A stretch of 7,661 bases of DNA from an uncultured Clostridia bacterium. Its GTDB lineage: Bacteria > Bacillota > Clostridia > Lachnospirales > Anaerotignaceae. The stretch is taken from assembly GCA_937888765.1 (NCBI GenBank), contig CALASU010000162.1:1-7661 (forward strand), written 5' to 3'. Positions 5,736 to 7,661 of the stretch are shown here, one piece after another; position 1 is the stretch's first letter; each line of letters starts with the position of its first letter. The position numbers and the translations under genes are program-made. The notes beneath the pieces are model-generated. The model was not told the origin of the DNA. It was given only the letters and a program-made list of their open reading frames with translations, and made no database searches.

Positions 5736-6096
5736 AAAATTTTTCAAAAAAAGCATTCAGTGCCTTTCTGCCTTCTTCAAATCCCTCAGGGGCTTCGCTA
5801 TGCCCCATCGCATGGATATATTCGTCAATACTATCTTTATATGTCACATGAATCGTCCAGCTGTTCCCGCTGCACATACACAGATCCAATTTACAGAAAT
5901 CGTTCCATTCCTCGATTTTATTCGCACGGATGATGGTTTCCAGTTTCTCCAGATCTTCCTCTGTCATCTGACAGCGTTTTGCCTGCATGGTACCGTCAAA
6001 TTTATCAATCCAAAGCCCCTGCTGTGGATTATAACGATACCATTCCATAAAGCCCTGTGTATCCCCATAGCGGAAAGAAAATGTTTCGATCTTCAT
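5731..6096 (-). CDS. Small conserved-looking protein of unknown function
   Basis: I do not recognise a named family. The 121-residue product starts MKIETFSFRYGD and appears to be a compact, soluble alpha/beta protein without signal peptide or membrane helix. Visible features: a Trp-rich N-terminal half (Trp19, Trp29), a helix with alternating charges at about 45-62 (TEEDLEKLETIIRANKIEEW), a Cys cluster FCKLDLCMCSG (Cys68, Cys73, Cys75), a strand WTIHVTYKDS at 80-89, and a C-terminal helix ending FFEKFL. The pattern of a W-x-x-F core, a strand, then a G-x-x-x-x-P turn and a final helix resembles small uncharacterised proteins of gut Clostridia, from memory only. The frame is open to 6138, but that start would lie inside the rny terminator. 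The ATG at 6096 has AAAGGA (6105-6110) at 8 bases. It begins about 20 bases after the terminator T-tract, leaving no room for its own promoter in between. Confidence 0.72.
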   Translation of the reverse strand: MKIETFSFRYGDTQGFMEWYRYNPQQGLWIDKFDGTMQAKRCQMTEEDLEKLETIIRANKIEEWNDFCKLDLCMCSGNSWTIHVTYKDSIDEYIHAMGHSEAPEGFEEGRKALNAFFEKFL

Positions 6097-6115
6097 ATCT
6101 TTCTTCCTTTCTGAT

Positions 6116-6150
6116 AAAAAAAGAAGCCGTCCGAGCAAATCGAACGGCTT
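6116..6150 (-). terminator. Strong intrinsic terminator after rny
   Basis: An 11-bp GC-rich stem (6124-6134 with 6140-6150, one G-U pair, 5-base loop) is followed on the minus strand by C and seven T (6116-6122). It begins 9 bases past the rny stop codon. It also lies immediately before the ribosome binding site of the unknown gene, so that gene depends on read-through or on a promoter inside rny. Confidence 0.92.
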
Positions 6151-6159
6151 TCAAGTGTT

Positions 6160-7661
6160 TTATTTTGCGTATTCTACGGCTCTGGTTTCTCGGATCAGAT
6201 TGATCTTGATCTGACCGGGATATTCCAGTTCTTCCTCAATCTTCTTAGCGACTTCTCTCGCCAGAAGTGTCATACCCTCATCTGTTACGTCTTCGGGTAC
6301 TACCACAATTCGCAGTTCACGGCCTGCCTGAATTGCGAAAGATTTTTCAACGCCTTTGAAGCTGTCTGCAATTTCTTCCAGCTTCTGCAGTCTCTTGATG
6401 TAGGATTCCAGTGTTTCACGTCTTGCACCGGGTCTTGCTGCAGAAATTGCATCTGCCGCCTGTACCAGTACTGCAATGATACTCTGAGGTTCTACATCGC
6501 CATGATGTGCTTCCACCGCATTGATGATCAGCTGATTTTCTTTATAACGCTTCAGCAGACCAACACCGATGCTGACATGAGAGCCTTCCATTTCATGGTC
6601 CACACTCTTGCCGATGTCATGGAGCAGACCGGCACGTTTTGCCTGATTTACGTCCACACCCAGCTCAGCCGCCATCAGACCTGCCAGATGAGCCACTTCG
6701 ATAGAGTGTTTCAATACGTTCTGACCATAGCTGGTACGATATTTCAGTTTACCCAGCAGTTTCACCAGTTCGGGATGCAGACCGTTGACACCTGTGTCAA
6801 AGGTTGCCGCTTCGCCCTCATCTCTGATGATGGTTTCTACTTCTTTTCTTGCCTTCTCAACCATTTCTTCAATACGAGAAGGATGTACACGACCGTCCAC
6901 GATCAGTTTTTCCAGTGCCAGTCTTGCGATTTCCCTGCGGACAGGGTCAAAACCGGACAGGATTACTGCTTCGGGTGTATCGTCGATAATCAGATCAATC
7001 CCTGTCAATGTTTCCAGCGCACGAATGTTTCTGCCTTCACGACCGATGATACGACCTTTCATTTCGTCGTTGGGCAGCTGTACAACAGATACTGTTGTTT
7101 CTGCCACATGGTCTACTGCACAACGCTGAATTGCATTGGCAACGATTTCTCTGGAGCGTCTGTCAGCTTCCATTTTCGCTCTGCTTTCCGTTTCCTTAAT
7201 CAGCAGAGTTGCTTCATGCTTCACGTCGTTTTCTACCATAGCAAGAATGTAATTCTTTGCTTCTTCTGTAGTCAGACCGGAGATACGTTCCAGCTCCTGC
7301 AGCTGTTTTTCGCGCAGTGCTTTCGCTTCTTCCTTCTGTCGTTCCAGATCCTCCAGCTTTCTTGTCATCTGCTCATCTTTTTTCTCCAGAGCTTCGACCT
7401 TTTTGTCTAAAGTTTCTTCTTTCTGGAACAGACGTCTTTCATTTTTCTGAAGTTCGTTTCTTCTTTCGCGAACTTCTCTTTCCAGTTCATTTTTTGTCCT
7501 GATACTGTCTTCTTTTGCTTCCAGAAGGATTTCCTTCTTTCTTGCTTCCGCTTCCTTCGCAGCATCGTCAACGATCTTACGGGCTCTTTCTTCCGCTACG
7601 CCAACTTTACCTTCTGCGATTTTCTTACGATATGCAATGCCGACTACAACGCCGACCAACA
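6160..7661 (-). CDS. rny: RNase Y, 5' end cut by the window edge
   Basis: RNase Y is a membrane-anchored endoribonuclease that starts mRNA decay in many Firmicutes. The visible 499 residues (first complete codon at 7659) begin near the end of the N-terminal membrane helix (VGVVVGIAY, then RKK). A long charged coiled coil follows (about 14-130). The KH RNA-binding domain is at about 189-255, with its GREG loop at 206-209. The metal-binding HD phosphohydrolase domain is at about 315-408, with His347-Asp348 in LLHDIGK. The C-terminus ends RETRAVEYAK, as in Bacillus subtilis RNase Y. Aligning the start from memory with that 520-residue protein suggests about 15 residues are missing. All expected motifs are intact. 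In many Firmicutes rny lies near recA, and here recX is two genes downstream. The gene ends in its own terminator. Confidence 0.97.
   Translation of the reverse strand, partial: LVGVVVGIAYRKKIAEGKVGVAEERARKIVDDAAKEAEARKKEILLEAKEDSIRTKNELEREVRERRNELQKNERRLFQKEETLDKKVEALEKKDEQMTRKLEDLERQKEEAKALREKQLQELERISGLTTEEAKNYILAMVENDVKHEATLLIKETESRAKMEADRRSREIVANAIQRCAVDHVAETTVSVVQLPNDEMKGRIIGREGRNIRALETLTGIDLIIDDTPEAVILSGFDPVRREIARLALEKLIVDGRVHPSRIEEMVEKARKEVETIIRDEGEAATFDTGVNGLHPELVKLLGKLKYRTSYGQNVLKHSIEVAHLAGLMAAELGVDVNQAKRAGLLHDIGKSVDHEMEGSHVSIGVGLLKRYKENQLIINAVEAHHGDVEPQSIIAVLVQAADAISAARPGARRETLESYIKRLQKLEEIADSFKGVEKSFAIQAGRELRIVVVPEDVTDEGMTLLAREVAKKIEEELEYPGQIKINLIRETRAVEYAK

Noticed and set aside
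6097..6138. Longer start for the 121-residue protein (14 extra residues)
   Set aside because: The extra codons run through the rny terminator stem and T-tract, while the ATG at 6096 has a proper ribosome site.
6502..7410. 302-codon plus-strand open frame opposite rny
   Set aside because: Shadow of the RNase Y coding sequence: rich in Cys, Phe and His, without domain pattern or ribosome binding site.
1..7661. Mobile elements, CRISPR arrays, tRNA or rRNA genes, defence systems
   Set aside because: No transposase or integrase coding, no regularly spaced short repeats, no tRNA-like folds recognised, and all gene order is typical of housekeeping clusters.

Overview
The window looks like a piece of a low-GC Gram-positive chromosome, most likely class Clostridia and possibly near Lachnospiraceae. 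The grounds are ribosomal protein L27 with the Firmicutes-type cleavable N-terminus (LNLQFFA), its protease Prp encoded between rplU and rpmA, a membrane-tail RNase Y, strong AGGAGG ribosome binding sites and sigma-A-like promoters. The family placement is an inference. Every gene I accept lies on the minus strand, so transcription runs from right to left.

Layout in transcription order: rny (RNase Y, missing about 15 N-terminal residues at the right edge) ends at a strong intrinsic terminator. A 121-residue protein of unknown function starts about 20 bases beyond the terminator. After a 76-base AT-rich gap comes recX, whose stop overlaps the start of a 768-residue tetratricopeptide-repeat (TPR) protein by one base. 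The TPR stop codon lies inside the -35 box of a near-consensus promoter. That promoter drives rplU-prp-rpmA through a leader of about 90 bases, and an intrinsic terminator follows rpmA at once. obgE has its own promoter and a structured leader of about 150 bases. It ends at a terminator that faces another, plus-strand terminator at the left edge, which suggests a convergent gene just outside the window.

How the genes work together: L21 and L27 are 50S subunit proteins, Prp trims L27 before it can function, and Obg is a GTPase acting in late 50S assembly, so the left 2.7 kb is a ribosome-assembly cluster. RecX restrains RecA and RNase Y starts mRNA decay. In many Firmicutes these two genes lie near recA, which may sit just beyond the right edge. 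The TPR protein and the 121-residue protein have no assigned role.

Most of the window is conserved housekeeping content and I see no new defence or mobile system. The less ordinary items are the recX-coupled TPR protein with twelve units in an unbroken 42-residue register, the obgE leader with two mutually exclusive helices around the start codon, and the unknown gene placed directly behind a terminator.
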